Shown here: positions 5,041 through 5,189 of the stretch, one piece after another
Numbering within the stretch: position 1 is the stretch's first letter
How the letters are laid out: the number at the start of each line of letters is the position of its first letter
From: Candidatus Martarchaeota archaeon
GTDB lineage: Archaea; Micrarchaeota; Micrarchaeia; Micrarchaeales; Micrarchaeaceae
NCBI GenBank assembly: GCA_023485745.1
Contig: JAMCZL010000047.1
Coordinates: 1-5,189, forward strand
Reading direction: 5' to 3'
Length of the DNA stretch: 5,189 nt
Notes under the pieces: generated by a model
Seen by the model: the letters and a program-made list of their open reading frames with translations, nothing else
Databases searched by the model: none
What the model was told of the DNA's origin: nothing
Position numbers and translations under genes: made by a program

Positions 5041-5062
5041 ATTATATCACCACTGATATAAT
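5041..5062. repeat. Perfect 9-bp inverted repeat abutting the operon start, candidate PadR operator
   Basis: ATTATATCA (5041-5049), spacer CCAC, TGATATAAT (5054-5062). It ends one base before the start codon at 5040 and contains the GGTGA ribosome binding site (5047-5051 on minus). The position downstream of the TATA box fits repression by the PadR protein of the same operon. If transcription began upstream of 5062, the same sequence would fold into an mRNA hairpin that masks the ribosome binding site. Confidence 0.6.
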
Positions 5063-5069
5063 TGGTTAT

Positions 5070-5083
5070 ATAGATATTTAAAT
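5070..5083 (-). promoter_or_regulatory. TATA box of the small-protein/PadR operon
   Basis: On the minus strand this reads ATTTAAATATCTA. With a centre at about 5077 it predicts transcription near 5051, just at the GGTGA site. A second AT-rich block, TATATAACC (5062-5070), is nearer and would place the start at the ATG itself. Which one is used cannot be decided by eye. Confidence 0.45.
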
Positions 5084-5128
5084 GTTTGCAAAAAGAGCCG
5101 GATACGCATATGGCTAACCTGCACAAAA

Positions 5129-5139
5129 GCAATTTATAT
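5129..5139 (+). promoter_or_regulatory. Plus-strand TATA box divergent from the PadR operon
   Basis: AATTTATATC, preceded by AAAAGC, closely resembles an archaeal BRE plus TATA box. The predicted transcription start is about 5160-5163, about 10 nt before an ATG at 5173. It may drive the gene that runs off the right edge. Confidence 0.5.
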
Positions 5140-5172
5140 CTAACCGGGTCATCCTTTCATTAGGCGACAGGG

Positions 5173-5189
5173 ATGGATGTAAGCGTAGT
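5173..5189 (+). CDS. Probable start of a plus-strand gene, cut by window edge
   Basis: An ATG at 5173 opens a frame beginning M-D-V-S-V, and only five full codons are visible. GGCGA (5163-5167), one mismatch from GGTGA, lies 5 nt upstream, and a good TATA box lies about 38 nt upstream. This is too short for any functional call. An RNA gene starting near 5161 is an alternative. Confidence 0.35.

Noticed and set aside
1..5189. CRISPR array, tRNA/rRNA genes, insertion sequences or attachment sites
   Set aside because: I found no regularly spaced repeats, cloverleaf or T-loop signatures, transposase motifs, or terminal repeats with target duplications.

Overview
This is an archaeal stretch, probably from a small-genome lineage such as a DPANN/Micrarchaeota-type archaeon or a Thermoplasmata relative. 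The lineage is an inference from style. The archaeal call rests on what can be seen: TATA-box promoters about 26 nt before predicted starts, GGTGA-type ribosome binding sites 4 to 6 nt before starts (including a TTG start), frequent AGG/AGA arginine and ATA isoleucine codons, a TrmB-type regulator, and a PadR regulator paired with a Gly/Met/Cys-rich small protein. No rRNA, tRNA, CRISPR array, transposase or integrase was seen.

Left part (1-1500). A class I SAM-dependent methyltransferase on the minus strand runs off the left edge. It appears leaderless, with an 18-bp imperfect dyad between its TATA box and its start. A gene-poor stretch of about 300 nt (675-982) follows, holding one clear inverted repeat. 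Next come two small minus-strand genes of unknown function: a 73-residue Glu/Lys-rich protein with a TTG start, and an 83-residue protein whose layout faintly resembles DUF2188-type proteins and which has its own TATA box.

Centre (1541-4272). A minus-strand pair lies 4 nt apart: a HemN/HemW-like radical SAM protein followed by a cytidylate-kinase-like P-loop kinase. It is divergent from a plus-strand TrmB-family regulator. One AT-rich TATA element (3484-3495) sits almost equally far from both start codons, and a perfect 7-bp inverted repeat lies on the TrmB side. This suggests TrmB controls itself and possibly the radical SAM/kinase unit.

Right part (4383-5189). A minus-strand operon encodes a 92-residue small protein with a CGCGCG/His/Met-rich N-terminus, then a PadR regulator with a CxC N-terminus. 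A perfect 9-bp inverted repeat directly abuts the start codon of the first gene and covers its ribosome binding site, which makes it a strong candidate PadR operator. A divergent plus-strand promoter at 5129-5139 leads to a probable gene start cut by the right edge.

The most notable themes are the regulator-plus-dyad promoters (three with the same geometry), the possible metal- or thiol-responsive PadR/small-protein unit, and an uncharacterised radical SAM/kinase pair with no visible heme-pathway context.
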